A DNA stretch of 64,000 nucleotides. Source: Heterocephalus glaber (taxonomy: Eukaryota; Chordata; Mammalia; Rodentia; Bathyergidae). The stretch covers positions 6,824,094-6,888,093 of the forward strand of contig NW_004624743.1 in NCBI RefSeq assembly GCF_000247695.1. Reading direction: 5' to 3'. This document shows, in pieces, positions 9,917-22,952 of the stretch. The position numbers were made by a program, and so were the translations under genes. Under the pieces are notes generated by a model. That model had not been told where the DNA came from. It searched no databases and saw nothing but the letters and a program-made list of their open reading frames with translations. How positions within the stretch are numbered: position 1 is the first letter of the stretch; each line of letters starts with the position of its first letter.

Positions 9917-10310
9917 AGCATGTTACGAAACTATAGAACATGATAGCTTTTTGGTTTTATTGTTTGTATATACTTTCAATCCTTTATGTAATTTGATAAG
10001 CAGTATTGCCTTTCTTTCAGCTGTTTGACTTTTCAATAGAAACTTTCTTACCTGTAAAATGTTAAGGCTATTTCTGAATAATTACTGATTCTGAGTATGT
10101 AGTTTCTTTTGGAATTCAATAGTAACTGAAAAGGTAGTAAAAAGTTTTTGTAGCACTAAACATTTTGTGAAATACAGTAATTGAGGAACAAAGATTTGAG
10201 AATCTGAATCACAAAATAGTAATTCCATTTTTGTATGATTGTTTTCAAAATAATGGCTTCTCATTTAATTTTTATTGACATACCGTCATTTGTATTCTTT
10301 GCTGGAAAGG

Positions 10311-10400
10311 CCAGAGAGAGAGAGGACCAGAAAGAGGGAAGGAGAGAGAAAGAGAGAGAGAGAGAGAGACAGAGAGAGAGACAGAGAGAGGGAGAGAGAA
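10311..10400 (+). repeat. (GA)n-rich microsatellite
   Basis: Imperfect GAGAGA/GAAAGA purine tract in intron 4. Confidence 0.9.
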
Positions 10401-10486
10401 TAATTTATGAAGGAGAACAGTATAGAACTAAAAATTGAGAAGTTTTAGATAATCTGTAAATTCCCAATGGGGTCATCTAAGGTACC

Positions 10487-12240
10487 AGTGCTCAAAGTGT
10501 GGACCATGTAACTGAGGCTCCTTGAGACCCATTCAGAGGGTCTGTTAGGTGAGGTTCTCTAGAGAAGATATCTTTACCGCTGAGGAGGTTGAGTAGTTCC
10601 GTGCCGTGCCATCTGCTAGCTGGAAACCTAGGAAAGCCAGGTGGTGTGATTTCAGTTGTCCGGGTCCAAAGGCCTGAAAACCTGTGAAGACTGGAAATCT
10701 CGTCCGAGGGCAGGAAAGAAAGATGAGACGGACTGTGCCAGATCAACCAATGGGACAGAAATAAAGGGAGACTGCTTCGCCCACCTTGTGCTCTGTCCAG
10801 AAGCTCAGTGGACTAGATGACGCCCCCACCTGGAGAAAGGGGGTTGGACACTTTAAGGCAGTCACATGCTAATTTCTGCAGCAACACACTCACAGACAAC
10901 GCAGAAGTGATGCTTCATCAAGACACTCTGTGGCCCAGTCAGTTTGGCCTGTAAATTAATCATCACACTCCAGAGGATCAGTTATTTTCCTGATTATACT
11001 GAGACATCACCTACCTTTCCCTGCGCCTTGTGTGCTAGTGTGAAAGCAAGCCGTCCGCAGGAAGTCTGCTGGCAGCGCGCTGAAGTTAGCATACAGTACT
11101 CCTCATTGTGATGCACTCGTGGTTAGTCAGCCACGTAATGATCTTGAGGTACTAAAACTATTTCACTAAATGTCAACCTTGGACTACATCTTTCTAATAC
11201 TGTTTATAATGAAAAGGGAGATAGGTGTGAAACACTTTTGCTTTGTACCAGAATTCAGTGTCTTGAGAAAAAGCAGTGAGTTGAGAGCCAAACTTGCTGC
11301 TGCTTTTATGCACACCATTTTTATGTGAGAGAAGGATAGCTAAGCAAACTGGTTATTTGGACTCCAATGTTTAGATGTTCTTTTTGAAAAGTAACAAAGC
11401 GAAACTTATTTCCATGAAAATAATTGCCATATTTGTTGCCAGGGATGAAATTTGAGTTTTTGAGCAAGAAAAACTAGAATTTTAGGAACTCTATATTTTT
11501 GGTCATCAAGAGCTTGAGTCTCACAAATAATGCACTTTTCTGATGTGGTTGGTGATGATATTAAAGAATGAGTTGTTTTGGTAGTATATACTAATGTGAT
11601 AACAACTAGAAGATCTGCATAGCTCAGGGAACCAGTATTTTCTAAATGATCAGTGCATGGTGTCACAAAATTATGTGTGAGTAGAAGATTTAAAATGCAA
11701 GGTAGACCAGTAGATGTTTTTAGAATACATATAGGAAGTTCCTTGATAGAGTTTTAGATTCCATAGTACAACTAAACTCCAAGAAGGTACCAGCGCTGTT
11801 GATTTTTTGATGTAGTATCATAGAAGTCTGTAATTACTTGAAAAGGCTATTAAAATATTCATTCCCTTTCACAAGTACATACGTATTTGTATGAAGCCAG
11901 ATTTTCTTAATATACTATAAGAAAAAAAATCACATAACAATAGAATGAATGTACAAACACATGAGTATCCATAACGTTTTCAGTTAAGCCAGACATTAAG
12001 AGATTTGCAAAAATGTAAAACAAGAATACTATCACTAAACCTGTAAAAGTTATTATAATTTTTCATCTTATGTAATGACATATAAAGGAATTGGCAAATA
12101 TTTAAAAACATCTATGCTTTAGGTTCTGTATTATAAATATCAATAGTAAATATAATCCATACAAATAAAAGGTGTTTAGGAGGTCAATATTTAAGACTAT
12201 TAAGGCGCTCCACCCCCGTCCCCCCAGTTGAGACCTGCTG
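10487..12240 (+). mobile_element. Long hAT-type DNA transposon fossil, split by an LTR
   Basis: The left end is cagtgctcaaagtgtggacc. The right end (12205-12235) reads, reversed, as cagcaggtctcaactgg. Internal landmarks include agccagacattaagagattt and gcaaaaatgtaaaacaag (about 11985-12025), recognised from an old mammalian hAT-like repeat. An LTR-like block interrupts it at about 10550-10967. No intact transposase frame remains. Confidence 0.55.
10550..10967 (-). mobile_element. LTR-type repeat (MaLR/ERVL-like) inside the hAT fossil
   Basis: It starts ggttctctagagaag and ends near ttaatcatcaca. Internal pieces tccgagggcaggaaagaaag and gcaacacactcacagac match a widespread LTR-like mammalian repeat from memory. 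Orientation is a guess. Confidence 0.4.
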
Positions 12241-12609
12241 ATCTAGGAAGATAGGAATTTAGAGAAGTTGTTTAGATGTACTATAAATTTGCATGAAGTT
12301 ATGAGTCTTATTTTTAGACTTGTATGAACCTGTGAGTTTATTGTTAAACCAAAAACATCTAAATATGAATAAGAATTAATGAAACATTTTAGACTTGTGG
12401 GAAAATGAATTTTACATTGTATTGGTAGGCTTTGTATTTTTTAATTTTTTGTTTTTTGTGCCATAAAAAGTTAGCATAGTAATATCAACATGAAATTAAA
12501 AAGAAAAGCAAAACTCTGGGATGCTTTTGACTAAGAAATGAAATGCACCCTTTTTTCTGTTTTAGTTCTTGTCCTTATATACCCTATTTTCACTCATTGT
12601 AATGATTTC

Positions 12610-12692
12610 TTAGTGTGCACATGTGCCGTGGGGTTGAGCCCAGGGCCTGGTGTGTGCCAGGCAGGCACTCTGCCCCTGTGCTGCAGCCCCAG
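12610..12692 (-). mobile_element. ID SINE (old, GC-rich)
   Basis: ggggttgagcccagggcctg ... ctgcagcccc. It abuts a younger ID copy downstream. Confidence 0.6.
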
Positions 12693-12706
12693 TCCCGTGA
12701 TTGTTC

Positions 12707-12792
12707 TTTTTTTGGGGGGGTACCAGGGATCGAACTCGGGTCCTTGCGCTTGCAAGGCAGGCGGCAGAACCACTGAGCTAAATCCCGGCCCC
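12707..12792 (-). mobile_element. ID SINE with 14-bp target duplications
   Basis: ggtaccagggatcgaactcg to gagctaaatcccggccc. cgtgattgttcttt and cgtggttgttcttt flank it. Confidence 0.9.
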
Positions 12793-12809
12793 CGTGGTTG
12801 TTCTTTAAT

Positions 12810-13929
12810 GGGTGTACTTGGGTGGTTCTGGGAAGGGGTAATTTATGTGGTTAAGTGGTAATGTTTGCTGCAGTTCAACTAGGGAGATATTGGCCACCAC
12901 TAAGAAGGGTGTTAGAACCAAGATAGACTCTAATATTCTGTAGTTATTCAAAAACAGAGTAAAGTGTTGTGTACAAATTTTATTCTCTGAAACCTGTCCA
13001 GGAAATAGAAAACAAACCTTTCAAGTGTGTAAGAAAAGATTACTTACTAGAACTTTGTGAATATTAAGCCTGAAGGGAAAATTGCTGAAACATATATGAC
13101 AGATAGGGTTATAGGTATAGGGTCAATTATAGCTCCCAACAGATCTGGAAACCGTCAGTATGCAAAAGCATTTCTTCAAGCCTGAAAGGACAACTTGAAG
13201 GAGTTACTGATGATTTTATTGATGTCATGGATCAGCACTTGTTGCTCCTATGATGATGTGGAGGTAAAAGCATCTAGGTAGCAGTGACAGGAAACTAAGT
13301 TGTGCATTCATTCTCCTACTCTGAAACTTAAAAAGAAACTGTATGCTTTCTAGTAATATATACCTTGGTACTGCTTTCAGAGAAAGAATGCTGTACTTGT
13401 TGAGTAAATTAAATACGCCCTAATGTTCTTTTGTAAAAAAAGATGTTCACTGACATAAGCATCTACATAATAAAGTGGATAACCGTTATCTAAAATAAAC
13501 TTTTCTGAATGAACTATATGATGTATACATATAAAGTATTTATTTTGTTTTTATTTTATATGTAAGCTACATTTGAAATTTTTGTGACACTGACTGTTAA
13601 AATTTTTCAATTCAGTTTTCTTGAGGTTGTCCATTAAAGGCTTCAATAAATATATAATTCTCTGCAAAAATTGTAATTTATATCTAATAATAACCTAGCA
13701 GTGTAGATAGTATGGGTACCTGTATCAAACCCCCTTTACCTAGGAGGAATTTAGATTCAGCTTATGAAAGGTCTTTATTGTCATAGATAATGCCAGAAAC
13801 AGGACAAGAATCTAGGGTATTTGACGCAGTCCCATGCATTTTCCCAGTATCATATTCTTCCTGTGTTGTGGTAGATAGCTATTTAAATTTCCATGTCTAA
13901 TTTTAATAACTTCATAACTGCTATTTTAG
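12810..13929. other. RASA1 intron 4, 3' part
   Basis: A+T-rich; no repeat or exon that I can support until the exon 5 acceptor. Confidence 0.5.
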
Positions 13930-14047
13930 TTTCCTGAAAGGAGATATGTTCATTGTTCATAATGAGTTAGAAGATGGATGGATGTGGGTCACAAATCTCA
14001 GGACAGATGAACAAGGCCTTATTGTTGAAGACCTTGTAGAAGAGGTG
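13930..14047 (+). CDS. RASA1: RASA1 exon 5: SH3 domain core (residues 300-339)
   Basis: The acceptor is ctattttag and the donor GTG|gtaagt. The exon reads FLKGDMFIVHNELEDGWMWV then TNLRTDEQGLIVEDLVEEV. It contains the n-Src/distal-loop part of an SH3 domain with the conserved GWMWVTN tryptophans. The exon ends in phase 0. It follows a 4.5-kb intron that carries a long hAT fossil. Confidence 0.96.
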
Positions 14048-17008
14048 GTAAGTTTTATTTTTTTTTTACTGAATTTCAAATTCCAGGTTTTGTTTTTGTT
14101 TTTTAATTTGGAACTTGACCATAGGTATGAATAAGTTTCTAAGGATTTTTTTCATTAAAATGCTCTTTGTAGAAACAGATAAGCTAACATGTTACAGTAT
14201 GTAGCTGTCAATTTTCAGAAAGCTTTCATGACTTTCTGTGAAGTAAAAATGTCTTAACATTTGTGTTTTTGTCCTTTTTTGCCCTGTTAATCTTTCTAAT
14301 AAAATTAGTCTGAATAATCATGGAATGTCAAATGGTTGTACATGTTTGGTTTCAGATTCTTTTTCCAAAAATATATATAATTTTCCAGTAACCTTGGAAA
14401 AATTTGCTTATATTACACAGATATTATCCCACAGTTCTACAGTTTAAATATTCCCTTTGTTTTTATTGCCATCACATAACATATTAATAGTCATCTTAGT
14501 ACACAGTAGAAATTACAATGTATGTTCATGTTTAAATAGCAGATCAGCATTTAAGCAGTCTTTATACTTGAGAAGCAATACTCAGTACCATTGAAGTCTG
14601 TTAAACATTATAATTTTGGAATTCACCCTTTCTTTTGCCTAGTGGGATGCAATGGCTTCCTGTGATCTTTTATAACCCTCAGAGCTCTTGTTTTTAAATT
14701 AAGTCATGGGTCTGATATATGCTAAAACCCGTGCTTTGATTATGGTACCAGAAAGATGTCAGTAGAAAATGTAATTTTATTTGCTATCAGTTCTCTTATC
14801 TGCCTGTTCTTGCAAGGGCGTTTTGATTCACAGAAGTAAAACATACTGAGGAAAAGTGGAAGGAGTCGAGGAAATGATATGATACGCTCGGCACGTCTCG
14901 TCACACAGTAGTGACTGAGTGAAAGACCTGGGATTATAATGTCTCAGTATTCCTAGAATAGTATTCGTCATCCAGCAGTAGGAGAGGCATTTATTCCGCA
15001 TGAGGCAAGAACTTCTGCTGAAGCATCTTACTGTGTTGCTTGACCCACAGAATTTCTGGGTTAGAATTTTTATGGTGGGTTTCCCTCTGGCATCACACTC
15101 TTCCCTATGCTGACGATTTAAAGGAATTAAAGTATAGTTGAACTTGAGCTATTGGAACTCTGGATCATACTGAACAAGATGAGCTTTTATAAGGATAAGT
15201 GAAAGTCAGCCACCAGCTGTGGCAAAACAGTAAATAATAGCCCAATCTAGGATAAGGGGGTGTTACCTGACATAAATATTGTAAAGGGATGCGAAAGAAA
15301 AGTCAGCAACTCTGTGAGAGTGGACAGTGTGATGTGGTTACTAGAAGTAAGTATAGTCATACTTGAATTAATAGTGAAATAAATCCAAATTAGACCAATA
15401 ATTTTTATTCAGTATTTAGAGTAATTTTTTTACAGTGGGCTTCACTGGTAGTTTATCCCTTGTGGGTTGAAAAGCTAATTGGGTATCATCTAGATAGTGG
15501 AGATGTTTCAGATATTGGTTTAGTGATTGGATTTAAGGAACATCCCTCTCTAAAAATTCTAATTACTCTTCTCCAACCACCTTCATTCCTTTCTGCTCTA
15601 ACCTCATAATGTGTGCTCTGGAAAGGAGATTGTGTTCTGGCACAGAACCGTATGTCCCCATTGCCAGGACTAGTGTCTGGCATTGGTGGGCACTCCATAG
15701 ATATTGCTCCAGCCCTGCACTCATGCCCTGCTAGATGTCTTCTAAAAGTCCATTCGTTATTACCAGCTCCATTCAGATGTCACCCCTTTCACAGATTTTA
15801 TGCCTTTTTAGATTTTCTTAGGCTAAACTGTTTCCTCCTGTGTTTCCATATCCTTTTGTTAGTTCTACATGTCATTACACTGTGTACAATTTATTATATA
15901 ACCTCTTCTCTTAAGAGGGCAGTGGTAGTGCTATTAATTTGTACAGTTGTCTCTTATCATGCTGCCTTGGATATAGTAGATATTTATCTAGAGTTTGATT
16001 TTAGTCTGATTTTATGAATCAGGACCATATTGAGAGAAGTAAATCCATGAAAAGCAAAACCATTTTTCTGTTCTTTTCTTCATTATTCACTGACATCCCA
16101 GGGGCAAGTTCTGTACTAAGCACATTTTGGTGGAAATTCAGTGAAAAGTGTGTACCCAGCCTTGTAGTGGCATTTATGGTGGTGGTGGTGGTGGTAGTTG
16201 GTGATAATTAACAAAGAGTGGTCCAGACTTTAAAATGCTTACAGCCGCTGTGGTGGAATGAATAACATGAGTGTACCCTAAAAGACTGGAATATAGTATA
16301 AAGTAAGGCAAAATTCAAAAGACAGTAAAATGAGGATGTCTTTTAAATTGAAAACAAAAGTTAATAGTCACTTTATAGAGGCTCAGAATGTCCCCCTTGA
16401 GGAGGTGTCATTGGCGATGGGTCCCTCCTACATGGTTTAGGCTTTATGTAACAGGTAGGTAGCACTGAGTGGAAAGGACATCCCAGTTATGTTTAACTAG
16501 AGTAAAACATGAGCTGTGCTGTGAAATAATGGAGACTAGCAGGGGTAGGAAGGTGCGGGGCCTTGAGAACAGGTTGTGTGGGACAGTGGGGGCGTCCTTC
16601 AGTCCGTGGTGAAGGACTCCATTGCAGAATGAGGACTCTGGAGGCAACAGAGAGGCTCAGCTTTTAAAATGTGTTTACTTGCTTTGGTTTTTCTGTAATA
16701 CAGCTGTAATGAAACTGATAAACCCTGGTGAAGTGGAGGGAGGGACACAGAGGTAATTGTGCTGTAGCTGGGCCAATGTTAAAGTCTAAAACTCGGGCCA
16801 TGGCCTGAACTAGATTCATGCCAACAAAGCGAGAAGAGGGAGGCAGGGAGTTGTGCAGAGAATTCTTGAAGAGAAACGTCTTTTCTCATATACATATGAA
16901 TGTGGAGGGCGTTGTGCAATTATGTTTGAAGATAGGACTTTTATGAACTTTAATAAAACTAGACCAGTAGTTAATTATATAAAAACTGTCTTAATGTCTT
17001 CCCTTTAG
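14048..17008. other. RASA1 intron 5
   Basis: 14048-15650 shows nothing recognisable. About 15700-15960 resembles the 3' end of an L2 LINE (weak). A GGT microsatellite lies at 16179-16203. 16380-16860 looks like an ancient interspersed repeat, family not assigned (gaggaggtgtcattggcgat, gtgcggggccttgagaacag). Confidence 0.35.
16179..16203 (+). repeat. (GGT)n microsatellite
   Basis: Short tract of about 7 GGT units, slightly interrupted. Confidence 0.85.
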
Positions 17009-17040
17009 GGCCGGGAAGAGGATCCACATGAAGGCAAAAT
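17009..17040 (+). CDS. RASA1: RASA1 exon 6: 32-nt microexon, SH3-SH2 linker (residues 340-350)
   Basis: This is a 32-base exon between cttccctttag and AT|gtgagt. It encodes GREEDPHEGK and two bases of the next Ile codon. It links the SH3 end to the second SH2 domain. Its length is not a multiple of three, so skipping it would shift the frame. The exon is supported by exact phase joining on both sides. Confidence 0.93.
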
Positions 17041-20000
17041 GTGAGTTTGTGTTAAGTATTAAAAGGAAAAAAAATATATTGTGAATTTATTAATTGGAAA
17101 CTGGCCAAAATGTATTTTAAAATATTTCTTGGACTGGCTTACAAATTTCTATTTGGCTCAGAGAATTGATGTATAAGTATTTTCTTAAGAACTTAGCGAT
17201 AGTCTTATTTTTAAATAAATGGTGGCCTGTACCTGTATTCCACTTATGTATCACCAAACTAAGACTTTCTGGTAAATATTATATTAATAATCTTAATGAA
17301 TGTCACCATTCCTCACATTTTTCTTTATTTTCTTATTGATTAGGCATAATATTTCTTGTCTTTTTGGCCATATCTTTTAGGAATTTTTTTAAGCTCAGGT
17401 TTTTTGTTTCGGTTTTGTTTTTATCAAAGAATTTTACCCCAGGATCATAGTTTTTTACAATTTTAGTAAGATTCATCAAGGTATTTCTTTTCACAGTCTT
17501 TTAAGACTGGTTTTTATATGTATGAGTTTTTTGTAAAAGATCTTAACTATCAATCCCAGTTCTATCTTATTTAAATTATTTTGCTGACTGTTGGTGTAAT
17601 ACTTTTCAAATAGAACGCTTTTTCTTAACAGTCCTGTTAGTGTCTATGGGCTTACCTCAAATGTTTTCTTTTTCTGCTTTCTATTCTTTAGAATACGAAC
17701 ACCTTAAATGGAAATTTCCATTTGGAGTCACCTTACTTAGTTCTGTGCCCTTCTTTTAAGTAGAGTATATATTTTCTGAGTTCATTTGAGACCCCCATCA
17801 GTGAGAGTAAACCTAGTTAACTGCATTCGTGCGATGCCCCCACCTCCTTACAATATCAGAATTTACAAATTCTGACTAGTGCTGGGACTGTCAGAAAATG
17901 TAAGCTAATGAACTTGATTTGGTATTTTATAATGTTGATCTTTGTTATTTTCCTTCTTTGACAGATAGCTAGGTACATAGAGCTAGTTCCCTCCTCTCAG
18001 AAATCACCGTTATAGGAGCGGTGAGAAGTAGCAGCTGACACACCCACCCCGGTATTGGGGAAGGCTGTGGGAAACAGAAATCTAGAAAATTTTCCCTTTC
18101 TTAAGGTGACCATCCGGTCTAGTCACATAGAATGTCAATTTACTATTATGAACTCTTCCTGAGTTTCAAGACAAATTACAAGTCTACATTTTAATCCCCA
18201 TTTCAGATAATACTATAGATTTATTTTCAAATTTTTAGGTCAGATGCCAGTTTTCTCCGTGTGAAGTTTAGACCCCACGTTCATTGGGGAATCTGTCTTA
18301 TTGAATACAATTGTCAGTCTCCCATTTTCCTAACAGTTATTGTTTTAGCATAAGCTAGATTTGCAGTGTTGGTTTGTTTTGGGCAGAGACTGTGACAGAG
18401 GAGTATCTTAAATTCTTAGAAGTACCCTCAGTCACATCAGTGAGTTCCCATTGAGAGAAGCAGTTAGGACATTTTGCATGATGGAGATACCAAGTTCTGT
18501 GACTCTTTCTCCCACCTCGTTTCTCATATGTGAGTCTTCTTCTCAGTCGAAAGCAGCTGCATTCCATTTCAGGCCCTTGCACCCAATGCAGCAGTGACCT
18601 TCAGGCCGAGCTCCCTGAGTCTTTAATCTCAGATTCTCTCTTCCTGTAACCAGAATGCTGTCTCAAACAGCTCACATGGTATCACTTTCTCACCTACAGT
18701 CTTTGAATCTCCATCATCTTTACGTGGGTAAGCCTAAAAAAGACCATGTATGATTTGACTCTTGTGTCCTTTCCTACCCGTTCTTTCTCATTTCCAGTTT
18801 TATACTCTGCAGTTTGTAGGTCTTTAGATAAATAATACTGGTCCCCCCCCCCTTTTTTCTTTAAGATGCTTCCTAGGCCATGGTTCCCCTTCGTTTATTC
18901 ACTTAACATTAACGTACTGAATGATAAATCATGTATGTGATGCATCATTCAGTAAATATTCTTCCTTCATTTTTTCCCCTGCACACCCTAAAGCATTGGT
19001 GCTCTTCTCTTTTATTTCCAAAATACTCTTCCACACACCTGTCACTCTGCTTTCAGCATTTTCTGTCCTCACTGGTTTTATACCTATATGTGATTAGTCT
19101 CCTTTGCCTAAATAGAGTGGGGAATGCTTACGGTCAAGGAGTTATCTTTTCTTTTTTCTTTCTACACCTCATCTTCTTAACATTGATGCAAGCCATATCT
19201 TTGGATTATATAAACTTTACATAGTTATGAATAACTTCAAAAAATAATACTGCTATTTTAGCTGCAGGCTAGCAAGAATCTTGTTAACCTCTAAAGCACT
19301 TTAGAGAGGGTGGTATTTTTGCCATTTTGGCATATTTGAAAAAAAATCGGGTTGGGCTTGGAGATCATCTTGTCAACTCTTCCTCAGACTATAGAAATTC
19401 TTCTCTAGAACTTGTAGTAGATGATCATTTAGCCTGTGTTTGTATGTAATAGGGAATCTCACTGCCTGTTAGGGCAGCCTACACTGCTTCCATTGTTATA
19501 TGTTTATTTTTCCTTACTCATCATTTATACTGGAAGCACTAGGAATTCTGAGTAGTGAGTTAATGGTTGGAGTAATGTTAAAAAGAGAATTCAGGTGAAA
19601 AGATAAAAATTTAGTTGTATTTTCATACTTTCACCAGGAATAGCCTGGACAGCAGTGTGAACAACTTCTAAACTTGTAACATTAGGTTTTACAGGACTTA
19701 CATAGTTTAATCTTATATACTTTCCAATTTGTGCCCTAATTGATTATTACAAATAATTGTAGACCTTAAGAAGATGTAGCAAAGTGGTAGAGAAGTAATC
19801 TGGAATTGTCAGCTTGGCTTTAAAACGTGTTAATTAGCAAGATAGGAATTCATGCCTTTGGGTAAACAGGAGATTTTAAGTACTTTAATAAGTAGTAATT
19901 AATTTTTTAAACTAATGTCATTTTATATGAAAGTAAAGTTTAAATACTTGAGTTTTTATAATGCTGTATGTCTTGAATATAATGCTATTTATAATAATTT

Positions 20001-20503
20001 GTAAAGGCTTAATTTTAGAACACAGAATATAAAATACCTAAAGAATGCATCAACAATTTGATTTTATTAGAAGAGAGAGCTTATCACATGTTATAGAAAT
20101 TCACCTTGAAAGTAATATGAGAAAAATACTGTGTTTTAGTGGTGCAGTTCTAGAGTGGGCTCTGCCTGTGCTCAACTCCCAAAAGAAAGAAGAGGGAACA
20201 ATGAAGCATATAGCATTTAGATATCACCAGGTTTAAAATTGGTGTTATTTTTATATTGATAACAAATATGCAAATAGTAGTTTTCATTTGATAGTCCCTA
20301 GTTTTTCTGTATTTTGTTAAAAATAAGCATAGTATGTTCACAGATTGTAACATCAGTGTAACAGGAATAAAATACTTTGATCAGTTACATTTTATTTATT
20401 TCATATATCACTTGAATATGTTAGGTTGGTTGTTTAGTTTTGATCCTGTGACAGCAGCATAAAGGACTTTTAATTTATATGTATAATTTGTTCTCTTTTT
20501 AAG
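17041..20503. other. RASA1 intron 6
   Basis: 3.5 kb, A+T-rich. 18600-18840 may be a very old LINE fragment (weak). A C9/T6 run sits near 18843. No SINE of the ID or B1 type is present and I support no exon. Confidence 0.45.
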
Positions 20504-20556
20504 ATGGTTCCATGGGAAGATTTCCAAACAAGAAGCTTATACTTTACTAATGACAG
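20504..20556 (+). CDS. RASA1: RASA1 exon 7: second SH2 domain, start (residues 350-368)
   Basis: The acceptor is ctctttttaag and the donor ACAG|gtactt. The first base completes Ile350, then WFHGKISKQEAYTLLMT opens the second SH2 domain at Trp351. The exon ends with one base of Val368. Its beginning looks like a Met codon (atggtt), but this is just the split codon plus Trp. Confidence 0.95.
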
Positions 20557-22801
20557 GTACTTTCTTTATTCACTTCTCTTCTTAAAAAGTCTTTACTTAA
20601 AAAGAATAAAAAAATAAGTCACCTATTTATCATGTTCCACTTTTGCCTTACCTCCAGTTAATGTTTATGGATATTATAATTTCTTGCCTAGTCCTGAGAA
20701 GCTGGTGTTTTTAGTAAAAACATACATGTGGCGCAAAATTCCAGAAAGTATGTTTTTCTTCTACCCCATTCTCTGTCCCCTTCCCCAGAAGTAATACCTG
20801 ATGACAGATTTTTTCTAGTTTTCGATGTCTGTGTGTATCACTCTTCCTTTCCCTTACATGTGCACATGCTCATAGGAACATACAACATACTTTTTTCATG
20901 TTAAGATATATATTGAGAGATCCTTCTATATGTGCAGGTATAAATTTTCATCATTCTTCTAATCGCCATAAGCTTTCTAATTTATACCATAATTGATGAG
21001 GTCCCAGTAGGGTATTGGCTGTTGTCATCGTTTTGCCATTAAACTACAGAAAACAGATGTTCTTGTATTTATCTTACACACTTGTGGAATTATATACTTG
21101 AGCCTTGTTTAAAATGTATTAATTTAATATTTCCCAACACTTCGGTTTGTGGGGAAATGAAGAGCAAAAACTGACTTGTATTGTGGAAAAATTGTTGGTT
21201 AGTTTATGGATTTGGTAAACTAGATTCTTACAATGAAAATTTTAATGATTACTAAAGATGTGATCTGAATTATTGTTTTAAGCCATATGAATTTGCATTT
21301 TAGATTAATACTTTGCTTTTTTGAAAGATTTGAGTCAGTTTTTGAAGTGTTTAATTTATTAACCTACATTAGTAAGTTATAAACATGCTATTGCTGTATG
21401 GTAGTAATACTGGCCAGATGGTAAACCATAGTGATAATACTATCATCTTTCAAGGTGGGAGCAAAAATATTCATTTTAGTGAATTTATAATACAAGTTTA
21501 TATTTGGAACTGGTACTGCCAAGTACTTGATTCACCCATTATTGTTTTAGGTGTGTAAACATGAAAAGGAGCTAAGTTTTAATTTCTTAACGTTAGTTTG
21601 TATTCATGTGCTCTTTTGAGAATTAGGTGGGATTTTCTTGCCTGAAAAGTACATATAGCACTTGCATATACAGTTTTGCATGTAATTTCTGTCCAATTCT
21701 AAAAGAAATATAGAGTATCCTGTATTCTTATCACCAAGATTTGACCCTTTCATTTTAGCCTATATTAAGTTGCATAGTCAGTTTGCTAATGTATGTAAGT
21801 CCTCAAGATTCAATTTAAAATTTTTTATTTTCTGTACTGATCATGAAGTAACTTGACAGCAAGTTCTGTGGCCGTATGATCGGAACTGTTAATAAGTTAC
21901 AAGAAATTACATCCGGTATTCAGTGTTCACCCTCCCACCCCCCACCAAATCAGCTCCTAATCTTTTGTATCTAATTAGGACTTAGACACAAAAAAGCCAA
22001 AGCATTTCAGTATTAAGGTATTGCTAGTTAAAGATGTCAGAAAGTCTTATCTAAAAGTAATATGAAAATACTTAATATATGTTAATTTTCTATTATGTGT
22101 CTTTTTTTCCAAGATTATGCATGTCTTTATTGCAAGGTAATACCTGTTGAATAAAATATAGTACTTGTATATTGGTTTAATATTATTGTGAAATCTTTCA
22201 GTTGTTTTGAATCTATCTTTGTAAACTTTCAGTACTGTTCTCATTTATCACAGTCATTAGTTTTTAGTTACTAATTGGAAACAGTGATAAAATATGGACT
22301 ATTCCTAGGCAAAGTTTATTAAATTTTTTTAGACTCTTCTTTTTGAGTGAATTTACAAACAGTATAGCAGTTTCAGCTTCTGTTTCCTCTCTGTGGTTAG
22401 GTTACTCTTTGTGAGTTATGACTTATAAAGATGTTATAGACCAGAAGTTACTGCTGCAAAACTTCTGTTGTGTATTTTTTTTCTAAATTTTCATTTTTTT
22501 GGTACCAGAGATCGAACTCGGGACCTTGCGCTTGCGAGACAGGCAGAGGAACCACTGAGCTAAACCCCCGGCCCCTCTGTTGTGTATTTTTGTGAAATAA
22601 AGATGGTGAAGATATAACCCCCATAGCATAGATAAGCAACATGGCTGGTGTGAATCACAAGAAAAACAAGAGAAAGGAAAGCCTTTAAAAAGGTTCCCAG
22701 TGAAAATTTATGTTATGACTTTGAATGCACTTTATATCACTTAACATCTTTGTTTTAATTTAGTAATTTGGGAATAAAACTAACAACTTAATCTTTTACA
22801 G
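20557..22801. other. RASA1 intron 7
   Basis: 20690-21010 has an old-repeat look (ctcataggaacatacaacat, gatatatattgagagatcct) but I cannot assign it. One young ID SINE lies at 22480-22576. The rest is featureless. Confidence 0.4.
22480..22576 (-). mobile_element. ID SINE with 15-bp target duplications
   Basis: ggtaccagagatcgaactcg to gagctaaacccccggccc. ctgttgtgtattttt is repeated at 22465-22479 and 22577-22591 without change. Confidence 0.9.
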
Positions 22802-22952
22802 TTGGCCAGGTCTGCAGTTTTCTTGTGAGGCCCTCAGATAATACTCCTGGTGATTATTCACTTTATTTTCAGACCAATGAAAATATTCAGCGATTTAAAA
22901 TATGTCCAACACCAAACAATCAGTTTATGATGGGAGGTCGATATTACAACAG
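22802..22952 (+). CDS. RASA1: RASA1 exon 8: second SH2 domain, core (residues 368-418)
   Basis: The acceptor is atcttttacag and the donor AACAG|gtaaat. The exon reads GQVCSFLVRPSDNTPGDYSL then YFQTNENIQRFKICPTPNNQ, followed by FMMGGRYYN. The FLVRPS arginine (AGG, 22828-22830) corresponds to Arg377, the phosphotyrosine ligand. The exon ends within Ser418. Confidence 0.97.

Noticed and set aside
20504..20560. ATG at the start of exon 7 as a possible translation start
   Set aside because: The atgg is the end of a split Ile codon plus Trp; frame continuity with exons 6 and 8 explains it.
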